NCBI RefSeq assembly: GCF_958295425.1 | Contig: NC_081146.1 | Span: forward strand, 62,001 to 126,000 | DNA length: 64,000 nucleotides | Source of the DNA: Solea solea | Lineage: Eukaryota; Chordata; Actinopteri; Pleuronectiformes; Soleidae | Direction: 5' to 3' | Part shown: one piece after another, positions 12,602 through 26,328 of the stretch | Layout of the letters: every line of letters starts with the position of its first letter | Numbering within the stretch: position 1 is the stretch's first letter | The notes under the pieces: model-generated | What the model was told of the DNA's origin: nothing | The model's database searches: none | Seen by the model: only the letters and a program-made list of their open reading frames with translations | Made by a program: the position numbers and the translations under genes

Positions 12602-15600
12602 CATACGGAAAAATCAGACTCCTGGCTCAATGCCTTTAGGAATTATTACAAAAAACACACCCGAACGGCTGACCATTGACCTTTCCGAAGGTTGCACAGG
12701 TCTGGAACTCGGCACCCTAGATTAGCCTTAGTCCCTGATGCACATACGGAAAAATCAGACTCCTGGCTCAATGCCTTTAGGAATTATTACAAAAAACACA
12801 CCCGAACGGCTGACCTTTGACCTTTCCGAAGGTTGCACAGGTCTGAAACTCGGCAACCGGGATAAGCTTTAGTCCCTGATACACATACGGAGAAAACAGA
12901 CTCCTGACTCAATGCCTTTAGGAATTATTACAAAAAACACACCCGAACGGCTGACCATTGACCTTTCCGAAGGTTGCACAGGTCTGGAACTCGGCACGCT
13001 AGATTAGCCTTAGTCCCTGATGCACATACGGAAAAATCAGACTCCTGGCTCAATGCCTTTAGGAATTATTACAAAAAACACACCCGAACGGCTGACCATT
13101 GACCTTTCCGAAGGTTGCACAGGTCTGAAACTCTGCACCCGGGATAAGCCTAAATCCCTGATACACATACGGAAAAATTTGACTCCTGGCTCAATGCCTT
13201 TAGGAATTATTACAAAAAACACACCCGAACGGCTGACCATTGACCTTTCCGAAGGTTGCACAGGTCTGAAACTTGGCACCCGGGATAAGCCTAAATCCCT
13301 GATACACATACGGAAAAGTCAGACTCCTGGCTAAATGCCTTTAGGAATTATTACAAAAAACACACCCGAACGGCTGACCATTGACCTTTCCGAAGGTTGC
13401 ACAAGCCTGAAACTCTGCACCCGGGATAAGCCTAAATCCCTGATACACATACGGAAAAATCAGACTCCTGGCTCAATGCCTTTATGAATTATTACAAAAA
13501 ACACACCCGAACGGCTGACCATTGACCTTTCCGAAGGTTGCACAGGTCTGAAACTCGGCTACCGGGATAAGCTTTGGTCCCTGATACACATACGGAAAAA
13601 TCAGACTCCTGACTCAATGACTTTAGGAATTATTACAAAAAACACACCCGAACGACTGACTATTGACCTTTCCGAAGGTTGCACAGGTCTGAAACTCTGC
13701 ACCCGGGATAGGCCTAAATCCCTGATACACATACAGAAAAATCAGAATCCTGGCTCAATGCCTTTAGGAATTATTACAAAAAACACACCCGAACGGCTGA
13801 CCATTGACCTTTCCGAAGGTTGCACAGGTCTGGAACTCGGCACCCTAGATTAGCCTTAGTCCCTGATGCACATACGGAAAAATCAGACTCCTGGCTCAAT
13901 GCCTTTAGGAATTATTACAAAAAACACACCCGAACGGCTGACCTTTGACCTTTCCGAAGGTTGCACAGGTCTGAAACTCGGCAACCGGGATAATCTTTAG
14001 TCCCTGATACACATACGGAGAAAACAGACTCCTGACTCAATGCCTTTAGGAATTATTACAAAAAACACACCCGAACGGCTGACCGTTGACCTTTCCGAAG
14101 GTTGCACAGGTCTGAAACTCTGCACCCGGGATAAGCCTAAATCCCTGATACACATACGGAAAAATCAGACTCCTGGCTCAATGCCTTTAGGAATTATTTA
14201 AAAAAACACACCCGAACGGCTGACCATTGACCTTTTCGAAGGTTGCACAAGCCTGAAACTCTGCACCCGGGATAAGCCTAAATCCCTGATACACATACGG
14301 AAAAATCAGACTCCTGGCTCAATGCCTTTATGAATTATTACAAAAAACACACCCGAACGGCTGACCATTGACCTTTCTGAAGGTTGCACAGGTCTGAAAC
14401 TAGGCACCCGGGATAAGCCTAAATCCCTGATACACATACGGAAAAATCAGACTCCTGGCTCAATGCCTTTAGGAATTATTACAAAAAACACACCTGAACG
14501 GCTGACCATTGACCTTTCCGAAGGTTGCACAGGTCTGAAACGCGGCACCCTGGATCAGCCTTAGTCCCTGATACACATACAGAAAAATCAGACTCCTGGC
14601 TCAATGCCTTTAAGAATTATTACAAAAAACACACCCGAATGGCTGACCATTGACCTTTCCGAAGGTTGCACAAGCCTGAAACTCTGCACCCGGGATAAGC
14701 CTAAATCCCTGATACACATACGGAAAAATCAGACTCCTGGCTCAATGCCTTTAGGAATTATTACAAAAAACACACCCGAACGGCTGACCATTGACCTTTC
14801 CAAAGGTTGCACAGGTCTGGAACTCGGCACGCTAGATTAGCCTTAGTCCCTGATGCACATACGGAAAAATCAGACTCCTGGCTCAATGCCTTTAGGAATT
14901 ATTACAAAAAACACACCCGAACGGCTGACCTTTGACCTTTCCGAAGGTTGCACAGGTCTGAAACTCGGCAACCGGGATAAGCTTTAGTCCCTGATACACA
15001 TACGGAGAAAACAGACTCCTGACTAAATGCCTTTAGGAATTATTACAAAAAACACACCCGAACGGCTGACCATTGACCTTTCCGAAGGTTGCACAGGTCT
15101 GAAACTCTGCACCCGGGATAAGCCTAAATCCCTGATACACATACGGAAAAATCAGACTCCTGGCTCAATGCCTTTATGAATTATTACAAAAAACACACCC
15201 GAACGGCTGACCTTTGACCTTTCCGAAGGTTGCACAGGTCTGAAACTCGGCAACCGGGATAAGCTTTAGTCCCTGATACACATACGGAGAAAACAGACTC
15301 CTGACTCAATGCCTTTAGGAATTATTACAAAAAACACACCCGAACGGCTGACCTTTGACCTTTCCGAAGGTTGCACAGGTCTGAAACTCGGCAACCGGGA
15401 TAAGCTTTAGTCCCTGATACACATACGGAGAAAACAGACTCCTGACTCAATGCCTTTAGGAATTATTACAAAAAACACACCCGAACGGCTGACCATTGAC
15501 CTTTCCGAATGTTGCACAGGTCTGAAACTCTGCACCCGGGATAAGCCTAAATCCCTGATACACATACGGAAAAATCAGACTCCTGGCTCAATGCCTTTAG

Positions 15601-18600
15601 GAATTATTACAAAAAACACACCCGAACGGCTGACCTTTGACCTTTCCAAAGGTTGCACAGGTCTGAAACTCGGCAACCGGGATAAGCTTTAGTCCCTGAT
15701 ACACATACGGAGAAATCAGACTCCTGACTCAATGCCTTTAGGAATTATTAAAAAAAACACACCACAGCTGCTGACCTTTGACCTTTCCAAAGGTTGCACG
15801 GGTCTGAAACTCGGCACCCTGGATCAGCCTTAGTCCCTGATACACATACGGAAAAATCAGACTCCTGGCTCAATGCCTTTAGGAATTATTACAAAAAACA
15901 CACCCGAACCGAACGGCTGACCATTGACCTTTTCAAAGGTTGCACAAGCCTGAAACTCTGCACCCGGGATAAGCCTAAATCCCTGATACACATACGGAAA
16001 AATCAGACTCCTGGCTCAATGCCTTTATGAATTATTACAAAAAACACACCCGAACGGCTGACCATTGACCTTTCCGAAGGTTGCACAGGTCTGAAACTCG
16101 GCTACTGGGAAAGCTTTAGTCCCTGATACACATACGGAAAAATCAGACTCCTGGCTCAATGCCTTTAGGAATTATTACAGAAAACACACCCGAACGGCTG
16201 ACCATTGACTTTTCCGAAGGTTGCACAGGTCTGAAACTCGGCACCCTAGATTAGCCTTAGTCCCTGATGCACATACGGAAAAATCAGACTCCTGGCTCAA
16301 TGCCTTTAGGAATTATTACAAAAAACACACCCGAACGGCTGACCTTTGACCTTTCCGAAGGTTGCACAGGTCTGAAACTCGGCAACCGGGATAAGCTTTA
16401 GTCCCTGATACACATACGGAGAAAACAGACTCCTGACTCAATGCCTTTAGGAATTATTACAAAAAACACACCCGAACGGCTGACCATTGACCTTTCTGAA
16501 GGTTGCACAGGTCTGAAACTAGGCACCCGGGATAAGCCTAAATCCCTGATACACATACGGAAAAATCAGACTCCTGGCTCAATGCCTTTAGGAATTATTA
16601 CAAAAAACACACCTGAACGGCTGACCATTGACCTTTCCGAAGGTTGCACAGGTCTGAAACGCGGCACCCTGGATCAGCCTTAGTCCCTGATACACATACA
16701 GAAAAATCAGACTCCTGGCTCAATGCCTTTAAGAATTATTACAAAAAACACACCCGAATGGCTGACCATTGACCTTTCCGAAGGTTGCACAAGCCTGAAA
16801 CTCTGCACCCGGGATAAGCCTAAATCCCTGATACACATACGGAAAAATCAGACTCCTGGCTCAATGCCTTTAGGAATTATTACAAAAAACACACCCGAAC
16901 GGCTGACCATTGACCTTTCCAAAGGTTGCACAGGTCTGGAACTCGGCACGCTAGATTAGCCTTAGTCCCTGATGCACATACGGAAAAATCAGACTCCTGG
17001 CTCAATGCCTTTAGGAATTATTACAAAAAACACACCCGAACGGCTGACCTTTGACCTTTCCGAAGGTTGCACAGGTCTGAAACTCGGCAACCGGGATAAG
17101 CTTTAGTCCCTGATACACATACGGAGAAAACAGACTCCTGACTAAATGCCTTTAGGAATTATTACAAAAAACACACCCGAACGGCTGACCATTGACCTTT
17201 CCGAAGGTTGCACAGGTCTGAAACTCTGCACCCGGGATAAGCCTAAATCCCTGATACACATACGGAAAAATCAGACTCCTGGCTCAATGCCTTTATGAAT
17301 TATTACAAAAAACACACCCGAACGGCTGACCTTTGACCTTTCCGAAGGTTGCACAGGTCTGAAACTCGGCAACCGGGATAAGCTTTAGTCCCTGATACAC
17401 ATACGGAGAAAACAGACTCCTGACTCAATGCCTTTAGGAATTATTACAAAAAACACACCCGAACGGCTGACCTTTGACCTTTCCGAAGGTTGCACAGGTC
17501 TGAAACTCGGCAACCGGGATAAGCTTTAGTCCCTGATACACATACGGAGAAAACAGACTCCTGACTCAATGCCTTTAGGAATTATTACAAAAAACACACC
17601 CGAACGGCTGACCATTGACCTTTCCGAATGTTGCACAGGTCTGAAACTCTGCACCCGGGATAAGCCTAAATCCCTGATACACATACGGAAAAATCAGACT
17701 CCTGGCTCAATGCCTTTAGGAATTATTACAAAAAACACACCCGAACGGCTGACCTTTGACCTTTCCAAAGGTTGCACAGGTCTGAAACTCGGCAACCGGG
17801 ATAAGCTTTAGTCCCTGATACACATACGGAGAAATCAGACTCCTGACTCAATGCCTTTAGGAATTATTAAAAAAAACACACCACAGCTGCTGACCTTTGA
17901 CCTTTCCAAAGGTTGCACGGGTCTGAAACTCGGCACCCTGGATCAGCCTTAGTCCCTGATACACATACGGAAAAATCAGACTCCTGGCTCAATGCCTTTA
18001 GGAATTATTACAAAAAACACACCCGAACCGAACGGCTGACCATTGACCTTTTCAAAGGTTGCACAAGCCTGAAACTCTGCACCCGGGATAAGCCTAAATC
18101 CCTGATACACATACGGAAAAATCAGACTCCTGGCTCAATGCCTTTATGAATTATTACAAAAAACACACCCGAACGGCTGACCATTGACCTTTCCGAAGGT
18201 TGCACAGGTCTGAAACTCGGCTACTGGGAAAGCTTTAGTCCCTGATACACATACGGAAAAATCAGACTCCTGGCTCAATGCCTTTAGGAATTATTACAGA
18301 AAACACACCCGAACGGCTGACCATTGACTTTTCCGAAGGTTGCACAGGTCTGAAACTCGGCACCCTAGATTAGCCTTAGTCCCTGATGCACATACGGAAA
18401 AATCAGACTCCTGGCTCAATGCCTTTAGGAATTATTACAAAAAACACACCCGAACGGCTGACCTTTGACCTTTCCGAAGGTTGCACAGGTCTGAAACTCG
18501 GCAACCGGGATAAGCTTTAGTCCCTGATACACATACGGAGAAAACAGACTCCTGACTCAATGCCTTTAGGAATTATTACAAAAAACACACCCGAACGGCT

Positions 18601-21600
18601 GACCATTGACCTTTCCGAAGGTTGCACAGGTCTGGAACTCGGCACGCTAGATAAGCCTTAGTCCCTGATGCACATACGGAAAAATCAGACTCCTGGCTCA
18701 ATGCCTTTAGGAATTATTACAAAAAACACACCCGAACGGCTGACCATTGACCTTTCCGAAGGTTGCACAGGTCTGAAACTCTGCACCCGGGATAAGCCTA
18801 AATCCCTGATACACATACGGAAAAATTTGACTCCTGGCTCAATGCCTTTAGGAATTATTACAAAAAACACACCCGAACGGCTGACCATTGACCTTTCCGA
18901 AGGTTGCACAGGTCTGAAACTTGGCACCCGGGATAAGCCTAAATCCCTGATACACATACGGAAAAGTCAGACTCCTGGCTAAATGCCTTTAGGAATTATT
19001 ACAAAAAACACACCCGAACGGCTGACCATTGACCTTTCCGAAGGTTGCACAAGCCTGAAACTCTGCACCCGGGATAAGCCTAAATCCCTGATACACATAC
19101 GGAAAAATCAGACTCCTGGCTCAATGCCTTTATGAATTATTACAAAAAACACACCCGAACGGCTGACCATTGACCTTTCCGAAGGTTGCACAGGTCTGAA
19201 ACTCGGCTACCGGGATAAGCTTTGGTCCCTGATACACATACGGAAAAATCAGACTCCTGACTCAATGACTTTAGGAATTATTACAAAAAACACACCCGAA
19301 CGACTGACTATTGACCTTTCCGAAGGTTGCACAGGTCTGAAACTCTGCACCCGGGATAGGCCTAAATCCCTGATACACATACAGAAAAATCAGAATCCTG
19401 GCTCAATGCCTTTAGGAATTATTACAAAAAACACACCCGAACGGCTGACCATTGACCTTTCCGAAGGTTGCACAGGTCTGGAACTCGGCACCCTAGATTA
19501 GCCTTAGTCCCTGATGCACATACGGAAAAATCAGACTCCTGGCTCAATGCCTTTAGGAATTATTACAAAAAACACACCCGAACGGCTGACCTTTGACCTT
19601 TCCGAAGGTTGCACAGGTCTGAAACTCGGCAACCGGGATAATCTTTAGTCCCTGATACACATACGGAGAAAACAGACTCCTGACTCAATGCCTTTAGGAA
19701 TTATTACAAAAAACACACCCGAACGGCTGACCATTGACCTTTCCGAAGGTTGCACAGGTCTGAAACTCTGCACCCGGGATAAGCCTAAATCCCTGATACA
19801 CATACGGAAAAATCAGACTCCTGGCTCAATGCCTTTAGGAATTATTTAAAAAAACACACCCGAACGGCTGACCATTGACCTTTTCGAAGGTTGCACAAGC
19901 CTGAAACTCTGCACCCGGGATAAGCCTAAATCCCTGATACACATACGGAAAAATCAGACTCCTGGCTCAATGCCTTTATGAATTATTACAAAAAACACAC
20001 CCGAACGGCTGACCATTGACCTTTCCGAAGGTTGCACAGGTCTGAAACTCGGCACCCGGGATAAGCCTAAATCCCTGATACACATACGGAAAAATCAGAC
20101 TCCTGGCTCAATGCCTTTAGGAATTATTACAAAAAACACACCTGAACGGCTGACCATTGACCTTTCCGAAGGTTGCACAGGTCTGAAACGCGGCACCCTG
20201 GATCAGCCTTAGTCCCTGATACACATACAGAAAAATCAGACTCCTGGCTCAATGCCTTTAAGAATTATTACAAAAAACACACCCGAATGGCTGACCATTG
20301 ACCTTTCCGAAGGTTGCACAAGCCTGAAACTCTGCACCCGGGATAAGCCTAAATGCCTGATACACATACGGAAAAATCAGACTCCTGGCTCAATGCCTTT
20401 AGGAATTATTACAAAAAACACACCCGAACGGCTGACCATTGACCTTTCCGAAGGTTGCACAGGTCTGAAACTCTGCACCCGGGATAAGCCTAAATCCCTA
20501 ATACACATACGGAAAAATCAGACTCCTGGCTCAATGCCTTTAGGAATTATTTCAAAAAACACACCCGAACGGCTGACCATTGACCTTTTCAAAGGTTGCA
20601 CAAGCCTGAAACTCTGCACCCGGGATAAGACTAAATCCCTGATACACATACGGAAAGATCAGACTCCTGACTCAATGCCTTTAGGAATTATTACAAAAAA
20701 CACACCGGAACGGCTGACCATTGACCTTTCCCAAGGTTGCACAGGTCTGAAACTCGGCAACCGGGATAAGCTTTAGTCCCTGATACACATACGGAGAAAA
20801 CAGACTCCTGACTAAATGCCTTTAGGAATTATTACAAAAAACACACCCGAACGGCTGACCATTGACCTTTCCGAAGGTTGCACAGGTCTGAAACTCTGCA
20901 CCCGGGATAAGCCTAAATCCCTGATACACATACGGAAAAATCAGACTCCTGGCTCAATGCCTTTATGAATTATTACAAAAAACACACCCGAACGGCTGAC
21001 CTTTGACCTTTCCGAAGGTTGCACAGGTCTGAAACTCGGCAACCGGGATAAGCTTTAGTCCCTGATACACATACGGAGAAAACAGACTCCTGACTCAATG
21101 CCTTTAGGAATTATTACAAAAAACACACCCGAACGGCTGACCTTTGACCTTTCCGAAGGTTGCACAGGTCTGAAACTCGGCAACCGGGATAAGCTTTAGT
21201 CCCTGATACACATACGGAGAAAACAGACTCCTGACTCAATGCCTTTAGGAATTATTACAAAAAACACACCCGAACGGCTGACCATTGACCTTTCCGAATG
21301 TTGCACAGGTCTGAAACTCTGCACCCGGGATAAGCCTAAATCCCTGATACACATACGGAAAAATCAGACTCCTGGCTCAATGCCTTTAGGAATTATTACA
21401 AAAAACACACCCGAACGGCTGACCTTTGACCTTTCCAAAGGTTGCACAGGTCTGAAACTCGGCAACCGGGATAAGCTTTAGTCCCTGATACACATACGGA
21501 GAAATCAGACTCCTGACTCAATGCCTTTAGGAATTATTAAAAAAAACACACCACAGCTGCTGACCTTTGACCTTTCCAAAGGTTGCACGGGTCTGAAACT

Positions 21601-21617
21601 CGGTACCCTGGATCAGC
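12602..21617 (+). repeat. 141-bp satellite array, block B, right part (about 64 monomers)
   Basis: The array continues in phase after the L2. Large internal duplications are visible from repeated monomer orders. About 14371-16489 is repeated at 16490-18608 (offset 2119, that is 15 x 141 plus 4). About 12602-14790 matches a segment 5648 bp downstream, with the variant gataatctttag near 13990 and 19638. The marker gctttggtccc occurs near 881, 10770, 13572 and 19220. Monomers with the DR1 motif and the caaccgggataagc class become frequent on the right. The last monomers (21540-21617, accacagctgctgacc, ggtaccctggatcagccagg) repeat the border type seen at 3340-3420. Confidence 0.96.
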
Positions 21618-21932
21618 CAGGAGTCCCTGATACACATACGGAGAAATCAGCATCCGGGCTCATTGCCTTTAGTTATTATTGAAGAAAAGACAGTTTCCCA
21701 CCTTTCTTACGTTTGAATTTTACAGACTGTGTTTTTGGCAGTTTTTTTTGGCCAGGGGGAAAAAAGCCCAAAGTCCTGTGTCCAAAAACTGTAAATCAGG
21801 TCATGTCAGACTCTATACAGTCTTAGACTCTTTGGCCAGAGTGGAAGTTTTGGAGGAACTACATTTCTACAGGTCGCAGGAGTGTGAATATTTCATATGT
21901 CGTTTGGGGTCCCAAGACGAGCGGAACGACGA
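21618..21932. other. Non-satellite linker between the two arrays, copy 2
   Basis: Near-identical to the linker at 3421-3734, with a constant offset of 18198 bp through the whole segment and into both flanking arrays. I saw no clear base difference by eye in the central part. The shared linker and matching border monomers show that the composite block was duplicated as one unit. Confidence 0.88.
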
Positions 21933-22460
21933 GGGTACATTAGTATATCTTATAAGATGTTAACTTTATTTGTGAGGTTTATGTTATGGGACAGTAGAAA
22001 ATGAAAAAAAATCAGAAAACAGTCGTATTCCAGCTGAATGCGCACAAAAACAGACACAAATAGAAAAACACATCCAAACAGTGAAATCATTGCAAAATCA
22101 AACACTGAGGGTACCGAAGAATAACTTATAAGATGTTAACTTTATTTGTGAGGTTTATGTTATGGGACAGTAGAAAAATTAAAAAAAATCAGAAAACAAT
22201 CGTATTCCAGCTGAATATGCGCACAAAAAAAGACAAAAATAGAAAAACACATTCAAACAGTGAAATCATTGCAAAATCAAACACTGAAGGTATATAACTG
22301 TATCTTATGAGATGTTAACTTTATTTGTGAGGTTTATGTTATGGGACAGTAGAAAAATGAAAAAAAATCAGAAAACAATCGTATTCCAGCTGAATGCGCA
22401 CAAAAACAGAAAAAAATAGAAAAACACATTCAAACAGTGAAATCATTGCAAAATCAAACA

Positions 22461-25400
22461 CTGAAGGTATATAACTGTATCTTATGAGATGTTAACTTTA
22501 TTTGTGAGGTTTATGTTATGGGACAATAAAAAAATTTAAAAAATCAGAAAACAGCCGTATCCCTGCTGAATGCACACAAAAACAGAGACAAATAGAAAAA
22601 CACATCCAAACAGTGAAATCATTGCAAAATCAAACACTGAAGGTATATAACTATATCTTATAAGATTTTAACTTTATTTGTGAGGTTTATGTAATGGGAC
22701 AGTAGAAAATGAAAAAAAATCAGAAAACAGTCGTATTCCAGCTGAATGCGCACAAAAACAGACACAAATAGAAAAACACATTCAAACAGTGAAATCATTG
22801 CAAAATCAAACACTGAGGGTACAGAACTAAATCTTTTAAGATGTTAACTTAATTTGTGAGGTTTATGTTATGGGACAGCAGAAAAATTAAAAAAATAAGA
22901 AAACAGTCGTATTCCAGCTGAATGCGCACAAAAACAGACAAAAATAGAAAAACACATTCAAACAGTGAGATCATTGCAAAATCAAACACTGAAGGCATAT
23001 AACTATATCTTATAAGATTTTAACTTTATTTGTGAGGTTTATGTTATGGGACAGTAGAAAATTGAAAAAAATCAGAAAACAGCCGTATACTTGCTGAATG
23101 TGCACAAAAACAGACACAAATAGAAAAACACATCCAAACAGTGAAATCATTACAAAATCAAACACTGAGGTTACAGAAGTATATCTTATTAGATTTTAAC
23201 TTTATTTGTGAGGTCTATGTTATGGGACAGTAGAAAATTGAAAAAAATCAGAAAACGGCCGTATACTTGCTGAATGTGCACAAAACAGACACAAATAGAA
23301 AAACACATCCAAACAGTGAAATCATTGCAAAATCAAACACTGAGGGTACAGAAGTATATCTTATAAGATGTTAACTTTATTTGTGAGGTTTATGTTATGC
23401 GACAGTAGAAAATTGAAAAAAATCAGAAAACAGCCGTATACTTGCTGAATGTGCACAAAAACAGACACAAATAGAAAAACACATCCAAACAGTGAAATCA
23501 TTGCAAAATCAAACACTGAAGGCATATAACTATATCTTATAAGATGTTAACTTTATTTGTGAGGTTTATGTTATGCGACAGTAGAAAATTGAAAAAAATC
23601 AGAAAACAGCCGTATACTTGCTGAATGTGCACAACAAAAGACACAAATAGAAAAACACATCCAAACAGTGAAATCATTGCAAAATCAAACACTGAAGGCA
23701 TATAACTATATCTTATAAGATGTTAACTTTATTTGTGAGGTTTATGTTATGCGACAGTAGAAAATTGAAAAAAATCAGAAAACAGCCGTATACTTGCTGA
23801 ATGTGCACAACAAAAGACACAAATAGAAAAACACATCCAAACAGTGAAATCATTGCAAAATCAAACACTGAAGGCATATAACTATATCTTATAAGATGTT
23901 AACTTTATTGGTGAGGTTTATGTTATGCGACAGTAGAAAATTGAAAAAAATCAGAAAACAGCCGTATACTTGCTGAATGTGCACAACAAAAGACACAAAT
24001 AGAAAAACACATCCAAACAGTGAAATCATTGCAAAATCAAACCCTGAAGGCATATAACTATATCTTATAAGATTTTAACTTTATTTGTGAGGTTTATATT
24101 ATGGGACAGTAGAAAATTGAAAAAAATCAGAAAACAGCCGTATACTTGCTGAATGTGCACAAAAACAGACACAAATAGAAAAACACATCCAAACAGTGAA
24201 ATCATTGCAAAATCAAACACTGAAGGCATATAACTATATCTTATAAGATTTTAACTTTATTTGTGAGGTTTATGTTATGGGACAGTAGAAAATTGAAAAA
24301 AATCAGAAAACAGCCGTATACTTGCTGAATGTGCACAAAACAGACACAAATAGAAAAACACATCCAAACAGTGAAATCATTGCAAAATCAAACACTGAAG
24401 GTATATAACTGTATCTTATGAGATGTTAACTTTATTTGTGAGGTTTATGTTATGGGACAATAAAAAAATTTAAAAAATCAGAAAACAGCCGTATCCCTGC
24501 TGAATGCACACAAAAACAGAGACAAATAGAAAAACACATCCAAACAGTGAAATCATTGCAAAATCAAACACTGAAGGTATATAACTATATCTTATAAGAT
24601 TTTAACTTTATTTGTGAGGTTTATGTAATGGGACAGTAGAAAATGAAAAAAAATCAGAAAACAGTCGTATTCCAGCTGAATGCGCACAAAAACAGACACA
24701 AATAGAAAAACACATTCAAACAGTGAAATCATTGCAAAATCAAACACTGAGGGTACAGAACTAAATCTTTTAAGATGTTAACTTAATTTGTGAGGTTTAT
24801 GTTATGGGACAGCAGAAAAATTAAAAAAATCAGAAAACAGTCGTATTCCAGCTGAATGCGCACAAAAACAGACAAAAATAGAAAAACACATTCAAACAGT
24901 GAGATCATTGCAAAATCAAACACTGAAGGCATATAACTATATCTTATAAGATTTTAACTTTATTTGTGAGGTTTATGTTATGGGACAGTAGAAAATTGAA
25001 AAAAATCAGAAAAGAGCCGTATACTTGCTGAATGTGCACAAAAACAGACACAAATAGAAAAACACATCCAAACAGTGAAATCATTACAAAATCAAACACT
25101 GAGGTTACAGAAGTATATCTTATTAGATTTTAACTTTATTTGTGAGGTCTATGTTATGGGACAGTAGAAAATTGAAAAAAATCAGAAAACGGCCGTATAC
25201 TTGCTGAATGTGCACAAAACAGACACAAATAGAAAAACACATCCAAACAGTGAAATCATTGCAAAATCAAACACTGAGGGTACAGAAGTATATCTTATAA
25301 GATGTTAACTTTATTTGTGAGGTTTATGTTATGCGACAGTAGAAAATTGAAAAAAATCAGAAAACAGCCGTATACTTGCTGAATGTGCACAAAAACAGAC

Positions 25401-26328
25401 ACAAATAGAAAAACACATCCAAACAGTGAAATCATTGCAAAATCAAACACTGAAGGCATATAACTATATCTTATAAGATGTTAACTTTATTTGTGAGGTT
25501 TATGTTATGCGACAGTAGAAAATTGAAAAAAATCAGAAAACAGCCGTATACTTGCTGAATGTGCACAACAAAAGACACAAATAGAAAAACACATCCAAAC
25601 AGTGAAATCATTGCAAAATCAAACACTGAAGGCATATAACTATATCTTATAAGATGTTAACTTTATTTGTGAGGTTTATGTTATGCGACAGTAGAAAATT
25701 GAAAAAAATCAGAAAACAGCCGTATACTTGCTGAATGTGCACAACAAAAGACACAAATAGAAAAACACATCCAAACAGTGAAATCATTGCAAAATCAAAC
25801 ACTGAAGGCATATAACTATATCTTATAAGATGTTAACTTTATTGGTGAGGTTTATGTTATGCGACAGTAGAAAATTGAAAAAAATCAGAAAACAGCCGTA
25901 TACTTGCTGAATGTGCACAACAAAAGACACAAATAGAAAAACACATCCAAACAGTGAAATCATTGCAAAATCAAACCCTGAAGGCATATAACTATATCTT
26001 ATAAGATTTTAACTTTATTTGTGAGGTTTATATTATGGGACAGTAGAAAATTGAAAAAAATCAGAAAACAGCCGTATACTTGCTGAATGTGCACAAAAAC
26101 AGACACAAATAGAAAAACACATCCAAACAGTGAAATCATTGCAAAATCAAACACTGAAGGCATATAACTATATCTTATAAGATTTTAACTTTATTTGTGA
26201 GGTTTATGTTATGGGACAGTAGAAAATTGAAAAAAATCAGAAAACAGCCGTATACTTGCTGAATGTGCACAAAACAGACACAAATAGAAAAACACATCCA
26301 AACAGTGAAATCATTGCAAAATCAAACA
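22461..26328 (+). repeat. Tandem duplication of an 11-monomer (1934-bp) block
   Basis: The marker ctgaaggtatataactgtat occurs at 22461 and 24395, and the private variant attggtgagg at 23907 and 25841, both 1934 bp apart. This is 11 monomers. Copies are about 22461-24394 and 24395-26328. The match breaks on the left where ccagctgaatgcgc monomers replace acttgctgaatgtg monomers. Confidence 0.85.

Noticed and set aside
12456..12725. 89-codon plus-strand frame across the right L2 border
   Set aside because: Antisense to the L2 reverse transcriptase and then satellite sequence; a chance fusion.
346..18957. 90-codon minus-strand frames in the 141-bp arrays
   Set aside because: Same arithmetic effect on the opposite strand; no independent evidence of coding.
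926..21481. Many 78-219-codon plus-strand frames with a 47-residue repeat in the 141-bp arrays
   Set aside because: They follow from a period divisible by three, occur on both strands, and are broken by stops or frameshifts in other monomer classes. No recognisable domain.
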